A stretch of DNA of 10,390 bases from Piscirickettsiaceae bacterium (GTDB lineage: Bacteria > Pseudomonadota > Gammaproteobacteria > Nitrosococcales > Methylophagaceae): contig JABGUA010000061.1 of NCBI GenBank assembly GCA_018646825.1, positions 1-10,390 of the forward strand, in the 5' to 3' direction. The translations under genes and the position numbers were made by a program. Within the stretch, counting starts at the first letter, position 1; each line of letters starts with the position of its first letter. Shown here piece by piece: positions 1 through 7,828 of this stretch. The notes below the pieces were generated by a model. That model was not told where the DNA came from and made no database searches. It saw only the letters and a program-made list of their open reading frames with translations.

Positions 1-434
1 GTATGGCTGGCGGACAAGCTGTCGATCTCGAATCTGTTGGTCGCCAACTCGACTTAAATTCATTACAAATCATGCATGAGTTAAAAACAGGGGCGTTAAT
101 ACAAGCCAGCGTCCTATTGGGTGCGCTCTCTTCTCCAGACACCCCTAAACAAATTCTCAATCCGTTATCTGAATATGCTTTAGCTATTGGTCTCGCTTTC
201 CAAGTACAAGATGATGTCCTAGATGTTGTCGCAAATACCGATACGTTAGGCAAGACACAAGGTGCCGATATTGCACTTAACAAACCGACCTATCCGTCCC
301 TGATGGGTTTAGCGCCGGCACAACAAAAAGCCAGTGACTTAATTGAACATTCTTTGGCTATTTTGGCTGATTTGCCCTACGATACACGGGCATTAGCCGC
401 TTTAGCTCACTTCGTTGTTCAACGACAACACTGA
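1..434 (+). CDS. ispA: Farnesyl diphosphate synthase IspA, 3' part
   Basis: This is the C-terminal part of a short-chain trans-prenyl diphosphate synthase. The enzyme condenses IPP with DMAPP and GPP to make farnesyl diphosphate in the cytoplasm. The reading frame is open from the left edge (codons in phase with base 3), so the start lies outside the window; about 143 residues are visible, roughly half of a normal ~300-residue IspA. Visible hallmarks are MAGGQAVDLE at the start, the HELKTGALI segment with its conserved KTG, and the second aspartate-rich motif FQVQDDVLD (visible residues 66-74), which binds Mg-diphosphate. TLGKTQGAD follows, and the tail aligns well from memory with E. coli IspA. 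The gene ends with TGA and is followed in frame by TAA, TAA and TAG. dxs starts 12 bases after the first stop, the usual gammaproteobacterial ispA-dxs order. Confidence 0.95.
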   Translation, partial: MAGGQAVDLESVGRQLDLNSLQIMHELKTGALIQASVLLGALSSPDTPKQILNPLSEYALAIGLAFQVQDDVLDVVANTDTLGKTQGADIALNKPTYPSLMGLAPAQQKASDLIEHSLAILADLPYDTRALAALAHFVVQRQH

Positions 435-446
435 TAATAATAGACC

Positions 447-2270
447 ATGACCACTTTACTTTCACAGATTGATAGCCCTGAAGATTTGCGTCAATTGGAT
501 AAAAGCCAATTGCCGCAACTTGCGACTGAAATTAGGGCGTTAATTGTCGATAGTGTCCAACAAACGGGCGGTCATATTTCATCAAACTTGGGTGTTGTTG
601 AGCTGACTTTAGCACTTCATTACGTATTTAATACGCCTGAAGACCGATTTGTGTGGGATGTCGGTCATCAAAGCTATGCCCATAAAATTATTACCGGACG
701 ACGTGACCAGATGCATACAATGCGTCAACCTGGTGGCTTATCTGGTTTTCCCAAACGCAGTGAAAGCACATACGATACCTTTGGCGTCGGTCATTCTAGC
801 ACTTCCATTAGCGCCGCATTAGGTATGGCTTTGGCTGCACAAGTGCAAAATAGTCAACGTCACAGTGTGGCGATTATTGGTGATGGCGCTTTGACTGCTG
901 GCCAAGCTTATGAAGCCCTTGCTCATGCGGGTGATTTAAACGCGAATTTGCTGGTCGTCTTAAACGACAATGAAATGTCTATTTCTAAAAACGTCGGTGG
1001 TATGTCAAATTATCTGGCTCGTATGTTATCAGGTAATTTTTATACTTCTGCCCGCGAAGGTAGTAAAAAGGTATTAGAAAAGTTGCCATCAGCATGGGAG
1101 TTTGCCCGCCGTGCTGAAGAACATATGAAAGGGATGGTCATCCCGGGTACTTTATTCGAAGAAATGGGTTTTAATTATATTGGCCCGATTGATGGTCATG
1201 ACTTAGATACCCTACTGTCCACATTAAGTAATTTGCGTGAGCGTAAAGGCCCGCAGTTTCTTCATATCGTGACTAAAAAAGGTAAAGGTTATCAACCTGC
1301 CGAACAACATCCCAATAAATATCATGGTGTTAGTCCTGCTAACAGCAAAAGCTCAGGCCCAAGTTATACCCATGTTTTTGGTGATTGGCTGTGTGACATG
1401 GCTGCTAAATCTGACGATTTGATTGCGATTACGCCAGCCATGTGTGATGGCTCTGGATTAGGCCGTTTTTCTGAGCAATTCCCAGAACGTTATTTTGATG
1501 TTGGCATTGCAGAACAACACGCAGTAACTATGGCTGCGGGGATTGCCAGTGAAGGTAAAAGACCCGTTGTTGCCATTTACTCGACTTTTTTACAACGTGC
1601 TTATGATCAGCTCATTCACGATGTAGCTTTACAAAATTTACCTGTCTTGTTCGCCATTGATCGTAGTGGCTTAGTTGGTGCTGATGGTGCAACCCATGCC
1701 GGCAGCTTCGACTTAAGCTATTTACGCTGTGTGCCTAATATGCTCATCATGGCCCCTGCCGATGAAAATGAATGTCGCCAAATGTTAACGACAGGCTATC
1801 TTCATAATGGCCCGAGTGCTGTTCGTTACCCTCGGGGAACTGGACCCGGTGTGGAAATAGAAACGGCTTTAACACCAATTGATATTGCCAAAGCAGAGGT
1901 TAAGCGCGAAGGGTCTACCGTGGCTATTTTGGCCTTTGGCAGTATGGTGCAAGCTGCGATGGCAGCAGGAGAAACGCTCGATGCTACTGTCGTTAATATG
2001 CGCTTTATTAAGCCGCTTGATACCCAGCTACTGGACATTATTGCTGCTAATTATGGACTTATTATCACGATTGAAGAAAATACAGTCCTCGGCGGTGCAG
2101 GTAGTGGTGTCGCAGAATACTTATTATCTGCCGGTGCGACAACGCCTATAAAAATACTTGGGTTGCCTGATAATTTCCTTGATCATGGCGTACATCATCA
2201 GATGTTAGCGGACTGTGGCTTATCATCTGAAGGGATAATTAATACCGTAAAACAGCATTTTCCGGCATAA
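447..2270 (+). CDS. dxs: 1-deoxy-D-xylulose-5-phosphate synthase
   Basis: Dxs is the TPP-dependent enzyme that joins pyruvate and glyceraldehyde 3-phosphate to make DXP, the first and flux-controlling step of the MEP isoprenoid pathway; DXP also feeds thiamine and pyridoxal synthesis. The 607-residue length is close to the usual ~620. Seen in the sequence: the GGHISSNLG segment with conserved His43, the TPP/Mg motif GDGALTAG (from residue 145) ending in NDN (173-175), DVGIAEQHAV with catalytic Glu356, and a C-terminal transketolase-like domain. The ATG at 447 gives the family's usual N-terminus (a short leader, then LRQL). No clear Shine-Dalgarno sequence precedes it. The gene lies in the same frame as ispA, so it may depend partly on translational coupling. 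The enzyme looks intact. Confidence 0.97.
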   Translation: MTTLLSQIDSPEDLRQLDKSQLPQLATEIRALIVDSVQQTGGHISSNLGVVELTLALHYVFNTPEDRFVWDVGHQSYAHKIITGRRDQMHTMRQPGGLSGFPKRSESTYDTFGVGHSSTSISAALGMALAAQVQNSQRHSVAIIGDGALTAGQAYEALAHAGDLNANLLVVLNDNEMSISKNVGGMSNYLARMLSGNFYTSAREGSKKVLEKLPSAWEFARRAEEHMKGMVIPGTLFEEMGFNYIGPIDGHDLDTLLSTLSNLRERKGPQFLHIVTKKGKGYQPAEQHPNKYHGVSPANSKSSGPSYTHVFGDWLCDMAAKSDDLIAITPAMCDGSGLGRFSEQFPERYFDVGIAEQHAVTMAAGIASEGKRPVVAIYSTFLQRAYDQLIHDVALQNLPVLFAIDRSGLVGADGATHAGSFDLSYLRCVPNMLIMAPADENECRQMLTTGYLHNGPSAVRYPRGTGPGVEIETALTPIDIAKAEVKREGSTVAILAFGSMVQAAMAAGETLDATVVNMRFIKPLDTQLLDIIAANYGLIITIEENTVLGGAGSGVAEYLLSAGATTPIKILGLPDNFLDHGVHHQMLADCGLSSEGIINTVKQHFPA

Positions 2271-2307
2271 TAGTTGATTGATTACGACCTTTTTATAGAA
2301 AAAACTC

Positions 2308-2688
2308 ATGAAGCCAAGCTATACCTTAAAAATCTTAGCTGATTTTGCCTCTGCTCACACCTTGCGTAATTACCCTGGTGATTGTAGTCGCATGCATGGA
2401 CATAATTGGAAGGTTGAAGTAGAAGTCACCGCCACGGCGCTCAATAAGCATGAAATGGGCATGGACTTTAAAACCATTAAAACAGCAACCCGTACATTGG
2501 CTAAAACGTTAGATCACCGTTACTTAAATGATATTCCACCATTTGATGTACGGAACCCTACTGCGGAAAATATTGCCCAATACTTTTACCACCATTTAAG
2601 TAGTACATTAAATATCGAGACAGCACGCGTCTCCGCAGTCACACTGTGGGAAACTGAGCGCGCTTGCGTAAGATATACTGAGGATTAA
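2308..2688 (+). CDS. queD: 6-carboxy-5,6,7,8-tetrahydropterin synthase QueD (PTPS family)
   Basis: A 126-residue protein of the 6-pyruvoyl-tetrahydropterin synthase fold. QueD converts 7,8-dihydroneopterin triphosphate to 6-carboxytetrahydropterin, the second step towards preQ0 and queuosine in tRNA. Seen: zinc ligands His17, His30 and His32 in the CxxxHGH signature (catalytic Cys26), the LDHRYLND segment with the catalytic Asp69/His70 pair, the NPTAEN motif (83-88), and WETE with the pterin-anchoring Glu115. The Cys-containing CxxxHGH form argues for QueD rather than the PTPS-III folate-shunt type, which has Glu at that position; a wider substrate range cannot be excluded. It lies 37 bases after dxs and only 3 bases before folE2, whose product is its substrate, so the pair is very likely co-transcribed. 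Confidence 0.9.
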   Translation: MKPSYTLKILADFASAHTLRNYPGDCSRMHGHNWKVEVEVTATALNKHEMGMDFKTIKTATRTLAKTLDHRYLNDIPPFDVRNPTAENIAQYFYHHLSSTLNIETARVSAVTLWETERACVRYTED

Positions 2689-2691
2689 AAC

Positions 2692-3501
2692 ATGACAACT
2701 GACAAAAAACCTGATTGCTGCGACGAGATAGAAGATGTGCAAAACATCGCTGATAAGCGTCATATTGCAATTGATAAAGTCGGTATTAAAGATATTCAGC
2801 ACCCGATTAGGGTCAGTGACCGCAGTACGGGTGAACAAAATACCATTGCTAACTTTAATATGTATGTGAATTTACCGCATCAATTTAAAGGCACGCACAT
2901 GTCACGTTTTGTTGAGATATTAAATCAACATGAACGTGAAATAACAGTTAAATCATTCCGTAACATGTTGAGTGAAATGACAGAGCGTCTTCAGGCTGAA
3001 TCTGGCTATATCGAAATGGACTTTCCTTATTTTGTGAATAAAGAAGCGCCGATTAGTAAAGTGAAAAGTTTGATGGATTATCAAGCGAGCTTTATTGGTG
3101 AAATTACCGGAGAAGACACGAGTATCACTGTGAAAGTCGTCGTTCCTGTGACTAGCTTATGTCCTTGCTCTAAAAACATCTCTGATTACGGTGCACATAA
3201 CCAACGCTCTCATGTCACATTAACGGTTCGTGTTGATAGCTTCGTTTGGATTGAAGATCTAATTGACCTTGTTGAAGAAGAAGCTTCTTGTGAAATTTTC
3301 GGCCTATTAAAACGACCTGATGAGAAATACGTCACTGAGCGTGCCTACGATAATCCTAAATTCGTTGAGGATATCGTTCGTGATATTGCAGCCAGACTCA
3401 ATGATGATGACCGTATAAATGCCTACATCGTAGAATCAGAGAATTTTGAATCAATCCATAATCATTCAGCGTACGCTTTAATTAGTAAAGGTTTTGACTA
3501 A
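2692..3501 (+). CDS. folE2: GTP cyclohydrolase I type IB (FolE2)
   Basis: FolE2 hydrolyses GTP to 7,8-dihydroneopterin triphosphate, the common precursor of folate and, through QueD, of queuosine. It is unrelated in sequence to the zinc enzyme FolE and is the form often kept for low-zinc conditions. The protein has 269 residues, normal for the family. Seen: GTHMSRF (67-73), LCPCSK with Cys157/Cys159, ISDYGAHNQRS with His169, CEIFGLLKRPDEKYVTE with the conserved Glu201, and the C-terminal IHNHSAYA (256-261). All the expected active-site positions are present. A good Shine-Dalgarno AGGA (2681-2684) sits 7 bases before the ATG, inside the end of queD. I saw no recognisable Zur box upstream, so a zinc response is not supported here. 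The transcript ends at the terminator at 3528-3561. Confidence 0.95.
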   Translation: MTTDKKPDCCDEIEDVQNIADKRHIAIDKVGIKDIQHPIRVSDRSTGEQNTIANFNMYVNLPHQFKGTHMSRFVEILNQHEREITVKSFRNMLSEMTERLQAESGYIEMDFPYFVNKEAPISKVKSLMDYQASFIGEITGEDTSITVKVVVPVTSLCPCSKNISDYGAHNQRSHVTLTVRVDSFVWIEDLIDLVEEEASCEIFGLLKRPDEKYVTERAYDNPKFVEDIVRDIAARLNDDDRINAYIVESENFESIHNHSAYALISKGFD

Positions 3502-3527
3502 AGCAAAAATGCGACTCTGACATCATG

Positions 3528-3561
3528 AAAAAAGCCTTATTCACTTGAATAAGGCTTTTTT
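3528..3561 (+). terminator. Strong intrinsic terminator after folE2
   Basis: Six A, then GCCTTATTCA, a CT centre, TGAATAAGGC and six T: a perfect inverted repeat with 10 bp of mixed sequence (16 bp counting the A/T flanks), ending in a T run. It starts 26 bases after the folE2 stop and should end the ispA-dxs-queD-folE2 transcript. Because the A run mirrors the T run, it could in principle work in both directions. Confidence 0.92.
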
Positions 3562-3590
3562 ATTTGTTGCGTTGTGACTTGCTTAGCAAT

Positions 3591-3620
3591 TTGACCCTCG
3601 GTTTTTCTTTATAGTGATAT
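3591..3620 (+). promoter_or_regulatory. Possible sigma-70 promoter ahead of the YjfB-like relic
   Basis: TTGACC at 3591-3596 resembles a -35 box. TGATAT at 3615-3620 lies 18 bases downstream as a weak -10 (a TATAGT at 3610-3615 is too close for normal spacing). It would drive the small gene starting at 3643. Pattern match only. Confidence 0.3.
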
Positions 3621-3642
3621 CTCCACCATTAGGAAGCCATTG

Positions 3643-3833
3643 ATGAGTATTAATCATACAGCTGAGCTCTCGTCTTTATTCTCAGCCTCAAAAACAGCCA
3701 GTGATATAAATGTGGCGACATAAAATTGGCCAATCAACAAATTGAAGCCCAAGGAGCCGCCGCTTTAGCGCTTATTCAGGCCATCCCGCAAATTGATAAC
3801 AGCATTGGTAGCAATATTGACGTGCGAGCTTAA
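3643..3833 (+). pseudogene. YjfB-like putative motility protein, frameshifted
   Basis: A small gene broken by one indel. The first part (ATG 3643, stop TAA 3721-3723) encodes 26 residues ending in SDINVAT. The second part, read from 3723 in another frame, gives KLANQQIEAQGAAALALIQ and ends IGSNIDVRA with a stop at 3831-3833. Joined by restoring one missing base near 3721, the product is about 63 residues. It resembles the small YjfB-type 'putative motility protein' family: a short N-terminus, a helical LK-rich middle, an Ala/Leu-rich LLQALP-like segment, and a G-x-NIDV C-terminus. A Shine-Dalgarno AGGAA (3631-3635) sits 7 bases before the ATG, supporting that this was a real gene. Its stop overlaps the stop of the minus-strand protease gene. 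The family call is from memory of short, low-complexity similarity and is tentative; the frame break is directly visible. Confidence 0.5.
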
Positions 3834-4472
3834 AACTTCTGCTTTAAATCCATTCTTTCACCACTGCTTTCAATATCTAACTGCCCTAGAAAGCTCATTC
3901 CTAATAATGTTCTCGCAGGCTCAGGCCCATCAATTACCAAAGCTGACACGTTATACAGTTTAATTTGGCCGACTTGCACTTCATCTAAGTTAATTCGGTA
4001 AGCTTTTTCAATACTGGCTGCTGTTTTAACCGCGACTTCTTCTCCATCGAGATACTCAAGGCCAAGTCGTTTCGCTGTAAAGGCATTCAGTGCTATAGCA
4101 GATGCGCCTGTATCGACAAGAAAATCAACACTGTAGCCATTAATACTGCCCGGAATTATATAGGCCACGTGTCGGCCAAAGACTAACACCGGGTAGCTCC
4201 GGCGGTGGTTCGTACAAACTGCCAATTTGAGACCCTAAAAAGTATTTTTCTTGGACGCCCTCGACTTCAAGTACGGCAAATTTGCTATCGGCAAACACCA
4301 GTGTAACGCCTTCGGGGCTCTTCCCCCCTGCTCTTAAAATATGCTGTTCTTTATTGATTTCTAAGACTGCTACATCGTTAAAAAGCCCTAGTACAACGAT
4401 TCTGGGGACATCGGCACATGCAATGGCACTATTTAGCAGTATAATGAGCATCGTTATTAATACTTTTGGCAT
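3830..4472 (-). pseudogene. Secreted retropepsin-like aspartic protease, frameshifted
   Basis: Two overlapping minus-strand frames together encode one protein of about 213 residues of the bacterial retropepsin-like (clan AA, TIGR02281-type) family. The N-terminal frame (ATG at 4470-4472, strong Shine-Dalgarno AGGGGA just upstream) has a signal peptide (MPKVLITMLIILLNSAIACA, cleavage near residue 22), then the usual VVLGLF...AVLEI and GSLYEPP segments, and stops at 4140. The protease frame takes over at about 4163-4169 and runs to 3830. It has the INGYSVDFLVDTGAS block with catalytic Asp in DTGAS, GLEYLDGEEV, VQVGQIKLYNV and the C-terminal LLGMSFLGQL motif. Both halves are well conserved, so the break is recent, a sequence error, or less likely a recoding site. 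If intact, the protein would be exported and cleave unknown envelope substrates. The catalytic half alone lacks a signal peptide, so no exported enzyme is expected as written. Confidence 0.82.
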
Positions 4473-4523
4473 GCACTTCCCCTAACGTTAATATTTCATT
4501 AAACAAATAACACTATAAATATA

Positions 4524-5642
4524 ATGAATACATCATCACTCTCTACAGTAACTGGCGTCATTTTAGCCGGCGGTCAAGGCCGTCGAATGGGTGGCCAAGA
4601 TAAAGGACTTATTCCTTATCGCCAACGGCCATTAATTTCGCATATTATCATGCTTCTAAAGCCGCAGGTTGACACAATTATCATTAATGCAAATCGTAAT
4701 ACAGAACAATATCATGAATATAGATACCCTATCATCGAAGATACTTTAACTAATTTTTGTGGTCCTTTAGCTGGTATGCTCAGTGCAATGCAATCTTGTG
4801 AGACAGATTTCATCCTTACTTGCCCTTGTGATTCACCCCAACTTTCTCCTCAACTTCGTCAACGTTTGATGGAAACATTGTTAGCTAATCAAGCAGATAT
4901 CGCTGTTGCGCACGATGGTGATCGTTTACAACCTGTCTTTTGCTTAATCCCTCGCCGTTTAGCAGAGCACTTAGAAAATTACCTTGAACAAGGTGAGCGT
5001 AAAATTGACTTATGGTTTGCCCAACACAATACCGTCGCTGTCGACTTTTCTGATCAAGCCGATAGTTTTATCAACTTTAACCGGCCAGAAGATCTTGCAA
5101 CTCATCATGCAAAGATTGAGTCTGATATCCCCGTATTAGGCTTTTCAGCTTATAGCGGCACAGGTAAAACAACATTATTGCGTCAATTAATCCCAGTCTT
5201 AAATAATAAGGGGATTAAAGTTGCTGTTATTAAACACGCCCATCATCTTTTTGATATTGATACACCCGGCAAAGATAGTTATGAAATTCGAGAGGCCGGC
5301 TCCCAGCAAACCTTGGTCGCTTCCAGCCGTTTAATGGCATTAATGCAAACGAGCGCCAATACTGATCAGACCCCACAATTGGCCGATTTAATTCCTCGTT
5401 TAGACACATCAACACTCGATATCATCTTAGTCGAAGGTTTTAAGCATGAATCTTTTTATAAGATTGAATTGCATCGCCCAACTGTAGGTAAACCCTTCAT
5501 TTATGAACACGATGACAATATCATCGCTATCGCGAGTGATGAAACACTGTCATTAAACCGTAAACTTGATCAGCTAGATATTAACGACATTGATGCTATC
5601 GCAAATTATGTTGCTGATTTTATTACCCACTGGACACGATAA
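4524..5642 (+). CDS. mobAB: MobA-MobB fusion: molybdenum cofactor guanylyltransferase / GTP-binding adaptor
   Basis: A 372-residue fusion of two Moco enzymes. Residues ~10-195 are MobA, which transfers GMP from GTP to Mo-molybdopterin to make the guanine dinucleotide form. Seen are the nucleotide loop LAGGQGRRMGGQDKGL (14-29), LTCPCDSPQLS with the metal-binding Asp103, and the C-terminal FINFNRPEDL. Residues ~200-372 are MobB, a GTPase that helps MobA. Seen are the P-loop AYSGTGKTT (209-217), VIKHAHHLFDIDTPGKDSYEIR (236-257, the typical His-rich segment), LDIILVEGFKHE, and the C-terminal IASDE and DINDI motifs. In E. coli these are two separate genes; here the order is MobA first. The ATG at 4524 lacks a clear Shine-Dalgarno sequence, but the MobA N-terminus starts normally after ~10 residues. 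moeA follows after 3 bases. Confidence 0.93.
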   Translation: MNTSSLSTVTGVILAGGQGRRMGGQDKGLIPYRQRPLISHIIMLLKPQVDTIIINANRNTEQYHEYRYPIIEDTLTNFCGPLAGMLSAMQSCETDFILTCPCDSPQLSPQLRQRLMETLLANQADIAVAHDGDRLQPVFCLIPRRLAEHLENYLEQGERKIDLWFAQHNTVAVDFSDQADSFINFNRPEDLATHHAKIESDIPVLGFSAYSGTGKTTLLRQLIPVLNNKGIKVAVIKHAHHLFDIDTPGKDSYEIREAGSQQTLVASSRLMALMQTSANTDQTPQLADLIPRLDTSTLDIILVEGFKHESFYKIELHRPTVGKPFIYEHDDNIIAIASDETLSLNRKLDQLDINDIDAIANYVADFITHWTR

Positions 5643-5645
5643 ACT

Positions 5646-6905
5646 ATGGCTGAATTTAATCCTGAACCAAGTTGTGCTGATCCTGAAGATAAAAACCGTC
5701 TCAGTATCAGTGCTGCTAGAGATCGTATTGCAGCATTAGTGTCGCCATTAAATGCATGGCAACGCTGCCCGATTCGCGATGCATTAAATCGTATTTTGCA
5801 TCAAGATATTATCTCCCCCATCCATGTGCCCGCCCATAATAACTCCGCTATGGATGGCTATGCGATTAGCAGCAACGATCTGGCCAATGGGTTAACCACG
5901 CTGAAGCAAGTCGGTACTGCATACGCTGGGCAGCCTTATCTCGGTCAGATTAAAGCCGGCGAATGTATTCGCATTATGACCGGTGCCGTCGTGCCATCTG
6001 AGTGCGATACGATTGCAATGCAAGAAGTCGTTGAAGTGCAAGGTGACGAAATCATAATTCATCGTACACACCCAAAAGGTGAGCACGTACGCTATGCCGG
6101 TGAAGATTTAAAAACAGGTGATGTCGTGTTATCTGCAGGTCGTCGATTAGTGCCTTCTGATTTAGGACTCATCGCGTCATTAGGCATCGCAGAAGTTAAC
6201 GTCAAACGTCAGCTTCGCGTCGCTTTTTTCTCGACGGGTGACGAATTAAAGTCTATCGGAGAAACACTTGAATCCGGTCAGATTTATGACAGTAACCGTT
6301 ATACTTTATACGGTATGTTAAAACGTTTAGATGTAGATATCCTTGATATGGGTGTTGTCCCAGATAATAAAGATATCCTGCGTCAGGCGCTCATTGATGC
6401 CTCTGCTCAGGCTGATGTCGTCATTACTTCTGGTGGCGTTTCTGTCGGTGATGCTGACTATGTAAAAGAAATGTTAGCAGAATTAGGTCAAGTTGATTTC
6501 TGGAAAATTGCTATGCGCCCGGGCCGACCTCTTGCTTTTGGTCAGATTAACGATGCCTTGTTTTTTGGTCTACCAGGAAACCCCGTTTCAGTAATGGTGA
6601 CTTTCTATCAATTTGTGACGCCTGCACTGCGGGAATTAATGGGAGAAGCTAACCCTGAACCACTCACACTACAAGTAACTTGCACTGATCCAATCCGTAA
6701 GCGCCCGGGCCGATTTGAGTACCAACGTGGCATCTTATCTACTGATGCTCGTGGTATCACCCAAGTCGCTACAACGGGCGGTCAAGGATCGGGGATTTTG
6801 CGCTCCATGAGCGCAGCGAATTGCTTTATCTTACTAGATGAACAGTGTGACGGTTTACCTGCTAACAGCCTGGTCACAGTACAACCTTTTGCAGGTCTAA
6901 TCTAA
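5646..6905 (+). CDS. moeA: Molybdopterin molybdenumtransferase MoeA
   Basis: MoeA inserts molybdate into adenylylated molybdopterin, the step just before MobA acts, in the cytoplasm. At 419 residues it has the full family length. Seen: PAHNNSAMDGYAI (62-74), MTGAVVPSECDTI (111-123), RYAGEDLKTGDVVL (149-162), the MoCF-binding core with FFSTGDEL (194-201), GQIYDSNRYTLYGML (211-225), TSGGVSVGDADYVKE (261-275), MRPGRPLAFG (290-299) and FGLPGNPVSVMVTF (307-320), followed by the small C-terminal beta domain. The catalytic and molybdate-binding loop residues all appear intact. The gene starts 3 bases after mobAB, and its TAA overlaps the ttcA ATG by one base (TAATG), so the three are almost certainly one transcript. 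The spacing suggests translational coupling. Confidence 0.95.
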   Translation: MAEFNPEPSCADPEDKNRLSISAARDRIAALVSPLNAWQRCPIRDALNRILHQDIISPIHVPAHNNSAMDGYAISSNDLANGLTTLKQVGTAYAGQPYLGQIKAGECIRIMTGAVVPSECDTIAMQEVVEVQGDEIIIHRTHPKGEHVRYAGEDLKTGDVVLSAGRRLVPSDLGLIASLGIAEVNVKRQLRVAFFSTGDELKSIGETLESGQIYDSNRYTLYGMLKRLDVDILDMGVVPDNKDILRQALIDASAQADVVITSGGVSVGDADYVKEMLAELGQVDFWKIAMRPGRPLAFGQINDALFFGLPGNPVSVMVTFYQFVTPALRELMGEANPEPLTLQVTCTDPIRKRPGRFEYQRGILSTDARGITQVATTGGQGSGILRSMSAANCFILLDEQCDGLPANSLVTVQPFAGLI

Positions 6906-7768
6906 TGTCAGACTCACGCGTAAAGCAGAAACTGGAATTTAATAAGCTAAAAAAACGGTTACGTCGTCATGTCGGCCAAGCTATTGCTGATTACGATATG
7001 ATTCAAGACGGTGATAAAATCATGGTCTGCTTGTCAGGTGGCAAAGACAGTTATACCTTACTCGATATTTTGATGAATTTGCAAAAGCATGCACCCATTA
7101 ACTTCGAGCTTATCGCTGTCAATCTAGACCAAAAACAACCTGGTTTTCCAGATCATGTTTTACCTCAATATCTTACTGAACTTGATGTTCCTTTCCATAT
7201 TATCGAAAAAGATACCTATAGCATTGTAAAAGAAGTCGTCCCTGAGGGTAAAACAACGTGTGGCATATGCTCACGTCTCCGCCGAGGGTCACTCTACGGT
7301 TGGGCTCGGCAAAATGGCATCACAAAAATTGCATTGGGTCATCATCGTGATGATATTATTCAGACTGCTTTTTTAAACCTGTTTTATGGCGGTAAACTAA
7401 AGGCTATGCCGCCTAAATTACTCAGTGATGATAAAACGAACATTTTGATTCGGCCTCTTAGTTATTGCAAAGAGTCTGATATTGCACGTTATGCTGACTT
7501 TCAGCAGTTCCCCATCATTCCTTGTAACCTTTGTGGTTCACAAGATAACCTTCAAAGACAAGTAATCAAAGAGATGTTGCAATCCTGGGATAAACAATAC
7601 CCCGGACGTTCTGACATTATTTTTAAGGGTTTACAGAATATTGCGCCCTCACAACTTGCTGACACAAATTTATTTGATTTTGTTGGCCTAGAAAATAAAC
7701 GCTTAGCTGCTACACCAGAGCATGATGCTGCCGATATTGGTTTCATTGAAGCCGCTTTTTCTAGATAA
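6905..7768 (+). CDS. ttcA: tRNA 2-thiocytidine(32) synthetase TtcA
   Basis: TtcA is an ATP-dependent PP-loop enzyme carrying a 4Fe-4S cluster; it makes 2-thiocytidine at position 32 of some tRNAs. The protein has 287 residues (E. coli ~311). Seen: the PP-loop SGGKDS (44-49), LDQKQPG (75-80), the cluster pair CGIC (Cys119, Cys122) in TTCGICSRLRRG, the ATP-binding LGHHRDDIIQTAFLNLF (144-160), and a second PCNLCGSQ (Cys207, Cys210) supplying the third ligand. The C-terminus has the typical L..IAPSQLAD and FDF segment. It starts inside the moeA stop codon with AGG 9 bases upstream. Functionally it is not a Moco gene, so the link to moeA is more likely positional than mechanistic. Confidence 0.95.
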   Translation: MSDSRVKQKLEFNKLKKRLRRHVGQAIADYDMIQDGDKIMVCLSGGKDSYTLLDILMNLQKHAPINFELIAVNLDQKQPGFPDHVLPQYLTELDVPFHIIEKDTYSIVKEVVPEGKTTCGICSRLRRGSLYGWARQNGITKIALGHHRDDIIQTAFLNLFYGGKLKAMPPKLLSDDKTNILIRPLSYCKESDIARYADFQQFPIIPCNLCGSQDNLQRQVIKEMLQSWDKQYPGRSDIIFKGLQNIAPSQLADTNLFDFVGLENKRLAATPEHDAADIGFIEAAFSR

Positions 7769-7798
7769 TTATTATAGCTTATTTCATCTCTTATGAGA

Positions 7799-7828
7799 TT
7801 GACAAATGACGTCATTAGTCAATAAAAT
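7799..7828 (+). promoter_or_regulatory. Sigma-70 promoter overlapping a palindromic operator
   Basis: A perfect -35 TTGACA (7799-7804) is followed 18 bases later by TAAAAT (7823-7828). It would start transcription near 7835, leading into the 32-residue peptide gene at 7925. The palindrome at 7799-7822 overlaps the -35 and fills the whole spacer, a standard position for a repressor site. Confidence 0.55.

Noticed and set aside
1826..2151. Open frames on both strands inside the end of dxs
   Set aside because: They are shadows of the conserved dxs coding sequence with no protein-family resemblance.
4410..4472. Lipoprotein signal in the protease N-terminus (Cys near residue 19)
   Set aside because: The lipobox would be AIAC, lacking the usual Leu/Val/Ile at -3; ordinary signal peptidase cleavage after ACA fits better.
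7786..7799. Hairpin ATCTC-TTAT-GAGAT just after ttcA as a terminator
   Set aside because: The stem has only 5 bp, no T run follows, and it overlaps the TTGACA promoter box.
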